64,000 nucleotides of DNA from Norana najaformis (GCA_964023275.1 OZ029916.1:18541686-18605685), one strand, 5' to 3'; shown: positions 46,871-59,838, counted from the stretch's first letter. A program made the numbers and translations. The notes: a model not told the origin generated them from the letters alone.

Positions 46871-47489
46871 TGAGTTCCCTTCTTGTAGGCTGAGTGCCTT
46901 CCTATTTATAAGGGAGTAGCAGTGAAGTAGTAACTATCTTCAATTTTTCAGATCGGCAAGTGGTGTACGTCTTGACACTAATCATCTCGATGTGAAGCCG
47001 TCGTTAAATAAGCGTTATCAAACCAGAAGAAGTGAAGTGCATCAACTCCGCCGCTGCCTTACTCGGGTGGTGCCCGTCCCAAGCCTAGATAAAGGAGGAG
47101 GGCGACGTCAATCATCTTCGTTGTGACACAGCGTCGGTAAACAGCAACTACGAACGAAGTGTATCGGGAGTAGTAGTAGTGATAGAAGTGTAGTCGTCGC
47201 ATTTTGGCGTAGTGTAGTTGTCACGTTGTGGCGAGTAATCGCCGGTTAAAGTTTAGGTAAGTTGGAGGTAAGAAGGTGATAGTGCAGTGACTTGTCGTTG
47301 ACTGTACCGTCAGAGGTTAAAATCTGTAACGAAGCCGACTCCCGTGTGGTTGTTTCGGACTTGTATCTTTGGAATGGAACTCGATTAAAATTTGAAAGGT
47401 TTACGTTGTTGTTGTTATTCAAAAAGGAGAAGAAACCTCCCGCTAGACTTAGGGGAGCCGAACTCAACGAACTCGCGTGAACTTTCCAA

Positions 47490-47885
47490 ATTACATGAAT
47501 GCATGCATGCATATATACATTCATGCATGCATGCATATATACATTCATGCATACATGCATATATACATGCATGCATACATGCATGCATACATGCATGTAT
47601 GCATACATTTATGCATGTACTGTACATGCTTGCATACATACATACAAGCATACATACATATACATAAACATACATACTGTACATACATGCATACATACAT
47701 AAATGCATACATACATCCATACATACATACATGCATACATACATACATGCATGTATGCATACATTTATGCATACATATATACATGTACTGTACATGCTTG
47801 CATACATACATACAAGCATACATACATACTGTGCATGCATGCATGCAAACATACATCCATACATACATACATCCAAACATGCATG
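47490..47885. repeat. CATA/CATG tetranucleotide array
   Basis: About 400 bp of CATACATGCATA-type tetranucleotides, internally duplicated (CATGTACTGTACATGCTTGC occurs near 47618 and 47780). The long frames on both strands (His-Thr-Tyr-Ile-rich) are artefacts. Confidence 0.95.
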
Positions 47886-48079
47886 CAACGTTGGTCTCTC
47901 TCTATACAAGCGACCATTTGGTGGCAGGGTCGTCATATGAAACAGGGGAGGAGGGTGCTAGACGGCTGAGTCATTTGAGTCATAACTTGAGAACGAATCT
48001 GAACGATGTGAGCTTGAATAAAGTTCAGGAGAGGGTTCGAACCCATGCAGAAGGTGGATGAACAGAAGAAACGAAAACG

Positions 48080-51000
48080 GAGGCAAAATGTCAGCAGACA
48101 ACTATGTAGGCCTAAATTTTGCTTATTTAGCTGCATAAAACTATTTTTAGGTGTTATAATTTCGTTTTTTTATTATTTGTCCCAACAGCCGTTCTTCCAT
48201 AGACCTAATATATTAGCACAGGCTACATAGTGGATACATACCATTATATGGAGCCTAATGATAACAGGATGCCATAGACCATGGATAGGGGCCTCCTATA
48301 TACGAAATAGCTATGGCCTATATTTTACACGATTGCAAGTCGGTCATTTTCTCAGCTTCAAAGTCCTGCCTATATATAGAACTTAATGAGGCCTATTTAA
48401 GGTTATATGGCCAATAAATTGCATGCTTCGTAAGAGGTGCGTGCCTGGTTTAGGTCTCACCCCGGCGCCAAACTTAAGCCTCATACTGAAACAAAACACG
48501 TAAATTTAATTGTTTGTATATTAACGAAATAACCGAACAAGGTAAAAATAGTTTTAAATACCGATCCTATGGTTTTGTGTCCTTGACATCGATTTCCAGC
48601 AGGGCATAATGCACGTGACTAGTGTTATCAAAATTCGTTGCAAAGAATAAATTAGATACGGAAGCTTCGAGGGGCCATCCACTCGCGATGTGGACAGTTC
48701 ATGGTGTTTATAGAAATTTACTGACAGCTACTTTGTAGGAAAACAAACGAACAAAATACATGGAAATGCCACACGTTCTTAGCCTCGTCGTAAGACTGTA
48801 CAGTTAATATACAATTGTTACATAAACAAAATTAAGCGTTTTACCCATTCTACTTTGCAGTTCTTAATCGACTAGCAGTGCGTGTAATTTGCAGGCATTC
48901 TCGCATGCTTTTTACACAACTTGTAATCTTAGGCAAGGAGTTGTTTAACAAGGAAGAATATGTTTGGTCCGATTGTCCAGTTAGTCAAGCAACATCTGCT
49001 AGACATTTAGCTTTCACAGTAAACATGTTTTAACTGTCAACCACAAATAAATCGCTCCGAAAGTACATAAAGTGCATATATATGTAATTATGTCAAAATA
49101 TGAGTCATAAAAAACGCGTGCTATCGTTAATCAGAGGTTCAACTAATTCAGAAAAAAATTCAGGAAAAAACGAAGCCCATCCTTAACTTGAAACTCCTTT
49201 CCTCTAATACACACAAAGCAGGAATAAATCGCTTCTTATGTTACCAGCAGCCTACGTTCCGTGGAGAAAAGGATTTTAGCCGAACATTCCTTTGAATTGT
49301 TTTAATAAACATCAACTCGGGTGACACAGAGCTGCATTCTAGCGTCTGTGACGAATTTTGCTTAAAAAAACGTTAATCAGAATTTATCATGCCCATAAGG
49401 AAGTTCCATAAGATCTTTGGATTCACAAAACAGGGCAAAGTCCTGTACCTAACTACTTGACTATGTGATCAAAAACAAGCAATTCAAAATATTTGGCCGG
49501 ACGCCTCGGAATCGGTGATAGTTCGAGTAAAACTCTTTAGATAAAACTCGTCATAATAAAAATGCCATTATCACGTGCCGCGTTTCTTAGACGGCGAAGA
49601 AAACTGTTTCCGGCTATTCGTCTGTAGTGGAATTCTTCCTGTAAACAGCAAGAGAAGAGCATTCCTTTCGAACAAATTAATTTCACGTCTTAGCATTTCA
49701 CGACACAGTTACCCAGTCTTATCTGATCTGCTCTATGGTGCAGAGGTGATAGACAGAAGTTAATTGTACTGAAACATGAGCCAAATCATCTGCGGTTATA
49801 CAATCAGCGTTGGCTGTCTCGATACATCAAGAGCTTTGACTAAACAAACTCATAAAGCAACATAAAAGTTAAATTAGCAACGGTCCAAGGAACTAAGGCT
49901 TTAAGTCAACGAATAATCGTTCTGTTTTCACATAAAATTTGTGATCTGGTAAAACCAGACGTGAACTGCTCGCAAGAAACACGTTTTTACAAGTAGCAAC
50001 GTTCAACAAGCCCTGATAATACAGGGAAATCGGCGTACCAAGCAAACTGTCAACTTGATTGCGAATTTGGCTCACTTAATCGGACTGACTGGCTATAACA
50101 GGATCATTTAGGCTCCACATCACACTCTAGAAAGACTGTTCGGAAGAAAAAACTATTTAACCCGGACGAAAAACACCATAAATACAAAACCTAACGTTTT
50201 ACCCAACGAAAAATGGCAGTGGGAAAGGCTATGCCGATGTGGAGGACGTTCAGCTTTTCTTCACTTCGGCTTGAACAGCGTTTGCTACGGTTAATGTCAA
50301 CCTTTTGTTCCGAAATCGCTTTAAAAGGCCCGTTTATGCAATAGGCGACACTTAAATTTTATACAGGGTTTTGTTTTGCACTCAACTGAAAACAATAATG
50401 TTAGCAATTATCTGGAAACTATCTAAGTTTTCCGAAAGGTTAATTACGAACGGGTCAGTGCAGTTGTATTTCATTTTGCTTTGTATCAGCAGATTTAGTT
50501 ATAACATTTATGCCAAGAATCGATTATCAGATAGACTGCGAATTCATTTGGCAATGAAGTGTAGCCTAATAAACAAAACAAGTGCAAAGCGGATAGCGTG
50601 ATGCGGGGATTCTATAAACGACCCCAAAATCCATTCTCTGACGAAATAACTAAATATGCTGCATGTATGAAATACATAAACATATGTCATAGATATAGTT
50701 ATATATGAATACATATAACTGCAGCTGGGCACCCACGGCTGGCAATTTCTTTATATGACCTAAGACAGCAGTACCTTCTCCCGCCTTAAATAAATCGCCT
50801 AATAACAGCAATAACATTCCGCCCACACAAATTTTCCTCATGAAATTTGGAAGAGCGTCCTCCTTTAACTGAGAATAGACTTGCCACTGGGTATGCATGC
50901 CACAGAACGAAGCTGCTTATATCATCTGTACCATTAAATTACACCACAGCTGTTGAACGAGCACATACATAATTTACCCATTCTATACACCGCTTAATTT

Positions 51001-52130
51001 GCTGCCGACATAAAATCAGGTTGCTTTGGTAGTTAGGTTTCTTAAACATTCACATAAACCATTTGCCAACCGTTTAGAATTTATCCAAAACTGCAATGAA
51101 GTATGAGGCCATGTAATACGATCACACACGAAGTTGCCTGGGCCCTACATTTATGCATACCAACGATTGCCTTTCCACCGTTAAAATACGATTTATAACA
51201 GCAATTTCCACCAATTAGACTAATTATTTATTTATGGCCATAATTATAATCTGTAGCACGGTCTAGTTTTAGCTTACCTAGCAAAACAAAGCTTTTTACC
51301 CGTCTCTCACAGACTATACGCTGCCTCAGCTTTAAAAAAAGTTTGCAAAAATACGATCTACAAAGAACACTTAAACACTTGAAAGAAAACACATTCAGGA
51401 AATACTTGCTCGAACATTATAGTATTACGCATATTATTCTACCCTTTAAGCCAATGTAGTACTTGTGCACCAAAAATACAAATCCGTGCATATTAATATG
51501 TATCTGTAAACGTAAAGTATGTTGGATTCAAAATGATAGCTTCGATTCATGGTTTTTGCGCAGGTTGATTGCCACCCCATTGCAAACAGCGTTTCTTGGA
51601 CCGACTGTTATTTTAGGCTAAAAATGGTACGAATAGCATTCCATACAGTGTTGTATACAATAACTTTTCAATAACAGATAATACTATAACATTCAAATAT
51701 GACTCTCGTAATCATTTTATCACATCGGCCATTTTCTGGGAGAGTTTATTTATAAACTTTGCATGCAAGTTTTGAATTTCTAAGTAAAAATTTAGACAGA
51801 TAATTTTTTTTTAATTTTCTACATTCAAAGAAATTTGGACGATTTTTTTTTAGTAAAGAAAGCTGCCATAGACTTGACCCATCACCAAAAAGCTCTCCAA
51901 GGGCATGCTTGGTCAATAAAATCGCATTACAAACTTTAAAAGAAGTCAGTTTCAGTAACTACTTCATGTTGAACACAGCAACAGTGCAGTGATATAGTCA
52001 CAGCGGAGGCGTGCGCTTCCGAATCCAGAGGATTTTACCACGTTCCTGGCACAACAATGTTTTCCACGAAGACGATTATACATGACAATCTTTTGTGAAG
52101 TGTGCTGACTGTGGAAAACAAATCCTTCGA
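48080..52130. other. Intergenic, no recognised gene
   Basis: AT-rich sequence with only short frames on either strand. I see no exon with family resemblance and no major repeat. Confidence 0.45.
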
Positions 52131-52355
52131 TGGAACTAAGAACTACAGCCTTGTTTGATTTTATACCAGTAACAGTAGTAGTCGTTGTGTTGTTCTACGC
52201 CATCAGGGTGTGTATATGTGATGGCAAAGAGACTGCAGGTGTCGGTGGCATCGTGGAATAGTAGTATCGAAATTCGTCGAGAGCCAGGGTCGTGGTTGGG
52301 AAATGGGACTCGTTTACCCTCATTCGTTGAAATCGCCCTCATCATCATCATCGCC

Positions 52356-52508
52356 TTAGTTGCGGTCGATCAGTCGAATAGGAACGTTGTCTCCGGGCGT
52401 CAAAAGAATTCGAAGGATCGGCTCCAGTTTCACGCCTGGATACACTTCGATGACGAAGTTCTGCATCACCTGAAACCACATAACCATTCGACTGTAGTCG
52501 GCATTCCG
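52356..52508 (-). CDS. P450 last exon
   Basis: After acceptor AATCAG the minus strand reads RNADYSRMVMWFQVMQNF, VKLEPILRILLTPGDNVPI and RLIDRN, then TAA at 52358-52356. This is the normal end of a mitochondrial P450. It is entered in phase 0. A longer open frame in another phase covers the same DNA and is not P450-like. Confidence 0.85.
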   Translation of the reverse strand, partial: RNADYSRMVMWFQVMQNFVIEVYPGVKLEPILRILLTPGDNVPIRLIDRN

Positions 52509-52560
52509 CTGATTCCAGATATAGGTTCATACTCGGCGCATCTTTCTCAGCGCTATACTA

Positions 52561-52641
<81 letters not shown>

Positions 52642-55600
52642 TTTTTAGGGTGGTCGAATTTTATATCTTGATCTTTCATTTACGACACGATGACTATGAG
52701 CGTGTTACTCAGTCGGGAATGCGCTACATCTATACAGTCATACGACAAGAAAGGGGAAGTCGTACATTAATCCGCTAAGAGGCTTGTGCGTGAAAGTGGG
52801 CATTGAGATGTTTTGTCGTGTAGTGGCAAGTAATTCGTACCAAAATACAATACAGTACAATACAGTATACAACTATAGTTTAATAATGCCCTCCTTAAAA
52901 GTTCTGAAGAAAATAATGACGCAATATTTTCAGTGTGCATGACTACCGGTAAGAAAACTACCCGGAGTAGACTTGTACTTTCACTCTAGCGCCACCTATA
53001 CAGGAAGAAATTCTTCACTCGTCTCTAGTTGTGTGAAAAAGTGTAGATCATTTGGTTTACATCTTTTGTTGGGCTCATTTTTTACACTCATGTCGATGTT
53101 TTTGCAACAAAATGCGGACATACTTTAGTATATGTACTGAAAGAAACACTCTACATTCATGCAAAAACTAATACCCTCGTCGTTTTCCAACTTTGCACTA
53201 CAGTATATGTCTACAATTTGTTACGGGTCATCTACGAAAAATGTTGCATAGAAGTCTACACATTGCCGATGAGCCAGACCTCAACATTAACAACTGAGCC
53301 TAAGTCTACATTTTCCGATTCTCCACGCTATTTTTCAGAGTGTACGCTACGGTGAAACACTGATAAACGATAAGCACTAATTTTAATGGCAATTGTTTAT
53401 GGGATTAAATGATCGATACAGTTACGTGTTTTGTCTTAACCTAAATAAGAATGAACACGAACAGACCTTTGCCAATGTCACCATCAATTCCGCCTTTGCA
53501 ACACGTTGCCCTAGAGAATAAAGCGAGAAAAAAAGTCAGGTCTGAGTCCGTTTGTTTAGTGCCCTAATAAGGTGGCCAGCCTATAATGCCAAAATAACAT
53601 TCTTTTCATCTTGAGTAGCCAGTGAAGAATGTAGGTGAGCCAGATGCCACTGTTTGAAAGCCCTTCGAGACGTTACATTATGACTAAAAGCCTCAAAGTG
53701 CTCGAGGTCTTGCTTCTGAAAACTTGTCGAGTCTTACTATCGTCTATTAATCCGGATCATCTAGAACGTTTTGCTAATACAGTCTTTACGCAAAAAGGTC
53801 CTAAATGCACAGATATTTACTTTGCCTAAACAAAGAGCTATGATCTATTATAATATATATTTTATTGACTTCTATAGCGCCGTTATAATAAAGCACAAGG
53901 ATCAATCGATGGTCGATTCAAGGGAAATCGTAGTTAAGTATAAAAATCAGTTGAGAAGCCCGATCGAAAAGGCGAATGGAGCTTAAAGACCGTAAGTAGA
54001 CCATCTGAAGTCGGCTGAGGTTATTAGAAAAGAAACGTTCCCTACCTATGCAATTTCTTTTACCGAAGCCGAACGGGAGACAGGAGAACGGGTGATGGTT
54101 ACCAGCCTCTGGACCTCCACGAAGCCACCTCTCTGGTAGGAATTTATCAGCATTTGGAAAGGTTTCATTGTCAATGCCTGAAGCGTAATGGTTCAGCACG
54201 AACATCGTCTGATCAACAGAGACACACAGAAAGGTCATCATCACAAGGTCAGACGCACGTCGCTGTCATCATACTCACTATGTGTAATTGTCGTCGTCAT
54301 CGTTTTGCCTGCCCACTGTCAGCAGTCACTAGCATCATCGCCATCGTCGTTACATTTACTTGCTTTGAAACTAAGTCACAGCAAAAGGAAATTAATGAGA
54401 AATTGGCAATTCGTTGGTGGCAACCATCTAGACAGTAGATTACTGTGATATTACAAGTAAGAAACTTACAGAGTATAACATAACATGCCTCAACGCCTTA
54501 ATCATAAAAGTTTTCTTCATATTTCATAAGACTGAAGGTGGTAAGTTCGCTGGTAGTAGCGCTCTTAACATCTTACATTTCTTTTTGAAATCTTCGAGTA
54601 GAAGAGTGGAAACCTTGTGAACAACCCTGGTTTATAAAAATGAACGAATTTATAAATAGATGGGTTCTAGTCAACTTTATCTGAAGGTTCTTGGCCGTCC
54701 AGGTGTGACCAGATGTGATTCAAATCCAACTAACGTTACATAGTTTAGTCATGCCCGTTAGACTAGTTAAATATTAGGCCTTCTGTCAATCTATCACTTA
54801 ATCTGTACCTTTTTGGGAATCAGGTGACCATTAACAACGATGTCTTCATTCAATATTCGACAGTTCATGGAGGCCACAGGAAACAACCTGTTGATGGATG
54901 TTTCAATCAAATGTATTAATTATTATACGATCTATAATAATAAAAAGTACACACTGAGTTGGTTACAATTACCGTCGCATTGATTAATTGTAAAATGTAC
55001 ACGTTTTTCTATAGCGACCATATGGCCTCGACTCTGCTCATTCTTTAATGAATTAATCTGGTGAGCTCCTTCACCACCGCTGCCCGTTTGAATGAGAGCC
55101 GCGCCATTTAAGGTCCTTGTGTACTGACCGTTCTAGCCCGAGATTCAAATGTCTGAAATAAACCACGACCGGGACGCGAACCGGCATCTTCACTCTCATA
55201 GACGCCTTGACGTACGCGTTAACCAATGTAGCTAGCAAGGCCACCTTATACAGATAGTGCATTCGATTAAGACTTTTTAGTATAGCCATATGTAAAAATA
55301 GGAAAAATAAAAGTGCTTATTAAGTTCGCCATTGCTAAGGAAGCCTTGATTAAGAAGCACCATATGAGCACGCGAGACTCCTGTAAAACAGTCGTATACA
55401 AATTGAAAGTTAAACTCGCATGGATGGCTGAACTCAGTTACGGTTGGTTGATTACCTCATTCCTTCTTTGATGACTCCTTTGAGGTATTTCATTTCTTCT
55501 AAGTCCGTACTCGTGATCTCAGTCCTGCCCTGAAGTACGGACATTACCTCGGTACGCAGCCTCTCCTGAACATCTCTGTTCTTGGCCAGAAGATACGCAA

Positions 55601-58600
55601 TGAAGCAGAAGCTGTTGGCCGTCTGCAAAGAACAGGACAGACCAGCATAACACTACTGCATGCTGCGAGCCACATCCCTGCAACTGCACGCAGACACACG
55701 GACCGTCTTATCAGGAGTTCTAACGCCACCATCATGGCGCCACATGAAGGCCTATATCCAGTTATATTTTGTTAAAGCGACAGGCGCTGGACATTTTATA
55801 CACAAAATCCACGTGCTCCAGTTAACGGAGCTATCTATATTGTAAAAAACGCATTATATAACAAGTAAAATAAAGGCGTGAAAGAGAGCCAGATATATGT
55901 ATTATAGATTCCTCATCCTTAGCCCAACCGACAAATGCAACGCCATCTATAAGCGTTTGCTTTGCTCCGGCGACGTTGACCGAACAAATAATGTTCTCTA
56001 TCTGGGCGTTACCGACAGACAAACAAACACAACGTGTGTGCTACTGTATAAGTAGCAGTTGTTACTGACCGTATCTGTGCTTCCAAGAAGTAGTTCCGTT
56101 ACGTTGGAGTAGATCTGATCCATCGTCAGGTTTTTGTTTGACAAAAGGTAAGTAAGATATAACGCGCTCGTCTCGTCTCTGCTGCTTCCGTCTTGTTGCT
56201 TTAGCGCCTTTATTTTCTCGTCTATGAACTCTTTTGCTATAAAACACGACGCATCATTATTGACATTATCATGTGTAATCAAAAGAGTCAAATGAAAGAG
56301 GCAACAATTCGCCAAACTGTCATCGATTGTTTGCCTTTGACCTAATAACAATGTTGCTACCAATGTTCCCTCTAAGCTCGCGCGTGCACGACTTTTGAGG
56401 ATAGCGCGCACAACTATTTTCTGCTAGTGCACAAGTTTCGCGAGCGTTCCTGTCACTTGAAAGTTAAATTTAGCTCATTGATATACCTGCTGGCATATGT
56501 GACCTTCTATGCCCAGAAGGCAAAAACAAGGTTTCTACGCCCTATGTTGCGAAGCTATACGGCATGTTCGCCCGCCTAGGCTGTGAAATGTCTTCACAGA
56601 CGTATAGTCATGTTCGTCCGGCCATATGATAGGCTGGGCTGTTGAACTGGCCAACAGTTCCCACGGGTGGCAAAGAGCGCGCGCTGTGAGTCTTATGAGT
56701 GCGACCGTCTGGACTCTAACCTCTAGTCTATGACGGCTGCTGCGTGATAAACGAATCTAACCCGGACTGCTCAATTTAAACCATCGTAGTGCACGAGTAT
56801 TGTATTGCAAGGAACAGCTGACTGCAAACAATGACCCTGCCTAAAAGTATTGTTTGAAGCGTCTATAATTAACCCTCAGTATCATGTTTTACTAAATGTT
56901 CTGAACGTCGTTCTTGATGAGATAGCTGACCTCTAAAATTTCCCAGAAAAGCTGCTTAACGACGGTTGAAGCAACCCAGTTAGTGAAAGCAAAAATTGTC
57001 AAGTTGCGCTCGCAGTACCTTGGAGAAAACTTATTCTGAAGTGATGATGCTTATGAGCTGTTAAGCAAATAGCCTACGGAAACGTTGGCGCAGCTGCTAT
57101 AGTCCACTGAGCGAGGTTTATTGAGCGAATCGACAAATTTTGAGAAGAGTTTCTAGGTGGAAGGCATTTAAGTTACATGCGTTGGCAGATGCGGAAAGCT
57201 ACGCCGACCCTGGACAAACCGAGATTGCTAGATTAGTAGTGAAGTATTGTAAGCTGTTTGATGAAACTGGTGACCAACATTTAAGCAGACTTGCAAACAG
57301 TATCGTTATTTAATTGCAATCGAGACATTTAAGGCCGGAATGAACAAGATATTTGACGATGTAATGCTTTACATCCTGAATAAAGAAGAACGCAGTGAGT
57401 TATAGCACAGCTCGTACATATTTGTGCTATGTGCACCTTCCAGGCATCTAACGTTTTTTTAATGCAACAAAGACAAAAATTCAGGCCGACCACCAGGACA
57501 TTCAGATAAAAATCAAAACTTTTCAAATTGTGGTCAAACAATCACCTGGATCAAGTACAAGTAAGCTCGTTGATAATCGGGCAAAGACAAAGGAGAGACA
57601 ATCCGAGTTTAACTTGTCCTTGGTGCGTTTCTATTTATATAGCGCAGTTTTACTGCCTTTACGCTAAGGCCTACCGAATGTGCTATTTTGCACTTTTGCA
57701 CAGACCCCAGCGTAGGTCTCGAGTGTTACTAGCCTCGCGAGGGTCCAGTGAGCACAGAGAAAACAAATTATAGGGAACTTTGGTTGTTACCTGTGTTGCT
57801 CGTTTCAATTTTACAGTTGCTCCTATTTTCTGACTCATATTTCATTCTAAAGTCAAATTTTAGCAATTACAGTTTCATTCAGAAATTAGATTTCATATAA
57901 TTAATGAATTATTGCTATTTATTTTCTATTTCTTGTTTTTTCCTCATTTTGATCTTTTTCCTGTTTTATACTCACGTTTGTTTTTACAACAGATAGACAT
58001 ATTATATATATGTATGTATGTACGCACTGATTTCGAACATCTTGTCCCAGGCTGCCTTGTGTTTCTTCCAGACAGGTGTGTTAAGTCGTTGGTGCCATTT
58101 GTCTCCGACGATCAGGTAAACGGACGATGCCATCATCGCCTGCGTGGCATCGATGAACTCCTGCGTCCGGCGAGGAATCGTCGCTTCGAGGCAGCCGAGA
58201 CGAGCCTCCCACAGAAAGGTACCAGCCGCTACACACACACGAGGGCACTCACAGTCAGAAGGTAGGGTAAGGTCCATGTCTTCAAGCGCTCACTACTAGA
58301 CCTACAGATGCGCCTGATTAATTGACTGGCTGATTGATTTACAGACTGCATGCATGATTAGCCATTGCTGCTGGGAGGCAGGCTCTCTAGATGGCTGGCT
58401 AACTGCACAACTGACTGAGAGAAAGACTGACTTATCGGCTTACTTACTTACTTACTTATTACTTACTTACTTAACTATTTATTTATTTACTTACTTACTT
58501 ATTACTTACTCGCGTGTTTGCTTGCTTAATAAACGAGCAATAGAATGAGTGAACTGGTGATGGATCGTTTGATGTCTTAGTGGAGGGAGAGAGAGATAGA

Positions 58601-59838
58601 CAGACAGACAGACAGAGACAGACAGACAGAAAGAGAGAGATGTATACCTTCGAGACTCCATTTGTACATTTCGTTGGGCAGCTGTCGTACTATCTGCCTG
58701 TCTCCATCTTCGTCTCTCAGCTGCCGCAGTCGCCGGACGAGGTCATCAGCGACGGTGTTGAAGGGTCCGACCAACTTCTGAGTGGCCGAGGGACACAGCA
58801 TCCGCCTCCCGAACTCCGCTCTATACACGCTCCATTCCGTCCCCTGTCTACACTCACACACACACGCCCCATCTTTAGTATCATCAACGTCATCATTATC
58901 GTCGTCGTCATCATCATTATCATTAGTTAGCATCATTATGATCATCATCTTCGTCTTCTCCTTCACCGTCATCATTCTTTGTCTTCTTAGTCATCGTCTC
59001 TGCGTCGTCGTTGCCAATGTCATAATCATCATCATCATCGTTGCTTCGTCGACTTCGTAAGCTGGCGCAATATAAATGCTCGATCTCGCTGCACTGTGGT
59101 TGCTTGGTTTCGCATGACTTGTGGCTCCATCTGCGGATAAGATGAAAAGGCAGAACGACGGAGGTGAGTCTCTTCAAACATACGAACCCTTGTTCACATT
59201 ACATTGTTACTGATCCTAAATCATACTTTATTTATCGCATTATGTAGAATATGTAGTTTATTTTGTACATAGAGTGCCTTTTCTTTAAAAAAGCTTCAGA
59301 AACTGAACAATAATTATGGAATTTTGTGCTAAAATATCATTATTTTTATCAATCAACAAACACTGAAAACAGTGTAAAGTTGTAAACACTGAAACTGAAT
59401 TAAAATAAGTTACATTATATTACATAATTAAAATAACTTAGTAACACAATTCTGTTATTAAAAACTGAATTATTTTTATTAGCCGAAAAAAGGTGCCTGA
59501 ACGCCGTTCTGGAGCGTTCCGCCTGAAAAAAGCACTGTGTATATATGATTATGTGCAGGTCACTTGAATGTCCCTATGACAGGCCATTAAAGTGGCGCAG
59601 TATAAATGTTCATGTGACTACATTACTGAGGTTGCCTGTGTACTAACGCAGTGGAAAGTCCACAGGGCAGTCCAGTGACGAGACGGTAGAGAATCCAAGA
59701 CGAGATGGACGGTCGGTTGGGATAGAGTCCCTCCTGACGATACACCTCCTCGATCAGGTTTGGATCGGAGATGTGGCACTGCCACGAAGTCCCCCACTTC
59801 TCTCGATACATCTTTCCGTAGATCTTGTGCTGACGCGC
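52356..59838 (-). CDS. Mitochondrial-clan cytochrome P450 (5' partial)
   Basis: Heme monooxygenase; the mitochondrial clan (CYP10/24/27-like) takes electrons from adrenodoxin and hydroxylates sterols, steroids or related lipids. Exons on the minus strand: 59838-59644, 58843-58648, 58228-58028, 56236-56070, 55622-55456, 54887-54809, 54208-54041, 52508-52356. Together they give 441 residues; about 70-90 N-terminal residues are missing. In order: KIYGKMYREKWG; GTEWSVYRAEFGRRML and MYKWSLEA (the clan's W...R and YKW..E signatures); RRTQEFIDATQAM; I-helix LLLGSTDTTANSF across a junction; ExxR as KEGMR; LFPVASMNCRI; PERW in KFLPERWLR; heme loop PFGFGKRNCIGRR; and LRILLTPGDNVPIRLIDRN at the end. All joins are in phase except the last, which requires a GA donor. 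CYP10 of molluscs is a reasonable guess, not proven. Confidence 0.92.
52567..52640. repeat. (CA)n(TA)n microsatellite
   Basis: About 40 bp of CA followed by about 30 bp of TA, just beyond the acceptor of the last P450 exon. Confidence 0.95.
54041..54208 (-). CDS. P450 heme-binding exon
   Basis: After acceptor TGATCAG it encodes TMFVLNHYASGIDNETFPNA, KFLPERWLR and FSCLPFGFGKRNCIGR with the heme-ligand Cys. The only nearby GT (54045-54044) ends the exon in phase 1 after CI, which cannot join the last exon. Ending after AGG at 54041 gives CIGR + RNAD, the exact family consensus, but leaves GAACGT as donor. Confidence 0.75.
54809..54887 (-). CDS. P450 short exon after ExxR
   Basis: A 79-bp exon between ATCAACAG and GTACAG encoding LFPVASMNCRILNEDIVVNG then HLIPKK. 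It completes the Arg codon of ExxR (AG+G) and joins the heme exon in phase 0. It is too short to be noticed as an open frame. Confidence 0.88.
54985..55225 (-). mobile_element. SINE family B with tRNA-like head
   Basis: Read on the minus strand, the head has TAGCTACATTGGTTAACGCG (A-box-like) and GGTTCGCGTCCCGG (B-box-like), followed by a body with GGCGCGGCTCTCATTCAAAC and a tail TATAGAAAAACGTGTACATT. The body recurs at 44675-44850 and the tail at 13674. This is a textbook tRNA-derived SINE layout. Confidence 0.75.
55456..56236 (-). CDS. P450 I-helix exons
   Basis: Exons 56236-56070 and 55622-55456. The first ends LTMDQIYSNVTELLLGSTDT, the second begins TANSFCFIAYLLAKNRDVQE, so the oxygen-activating Thr-Thr pair of the I-helix is split by the intron. 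The second ends in the K-helix (LKGVIKEGM plus AG). Confidence 0.92.
56361..56430. mobile_element. Possible hAT-like transposon end
   Basis: CAATGTTCCCTCTAAGCTCG followed by CGCGTGCACGACTTTTGAGG resembles the terminal repeat of hAT elements known from many animals (CAnTGTTCCCTCTAAGC). The matching other end was not located with confidence. Confidence 0.35.
56780..57900. other. P450 intron, possible transposon remains
   Basis: No exon is visible. Parts of 56940-57320 read in broken frames with stops and may be a dead transposase. Confidence 0.25.
58440..58505. repeat. (CTTA)n microsatellite
   Basis: Imperfect CTTA/TTAC repeats in a P450 intron; GACA repeats follow near 58598-58630. Confidence 0.85.

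Larger units (their letters stand above)
46260..47239. mobile_element. Segment bounded by 39-40 bp inverted repeats
   Basis: ATTACTCGCCACAACGTGAC plus AACTTCACTACGCCAAAAT at 46260-46299 is repeated in inverted orientation at 47201-47239 with one mismatch. The interior holds an inverted family A SINE and a LINE fragment. No transposase frame and no clear target duplication were found, so it may be a composite DNA transposon or an inverted duplication. Confidence 0.55.

Noticed and set aside
47477..48061. Several long His/Thr/Tyr-rich and Cys/Met-rich frames
   Set aside because: Products of the CATA tetranucleotide array on both strands.
52185..52778. Plus-strand 197-codon frame
   Set aside because: It lies opposite the last P450 exon and then runs through the (CA)n(TA)n repeat; the minus strand clearly encodes the P450 C-terminus.
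55831..56022. Minus frame MSVGNAQIENIICSVNVAGA as a P450 exon
   Set aside because: The exon before (ending 56070) joins directly in phase to 55622 within the I-helix, so this segment is intron.
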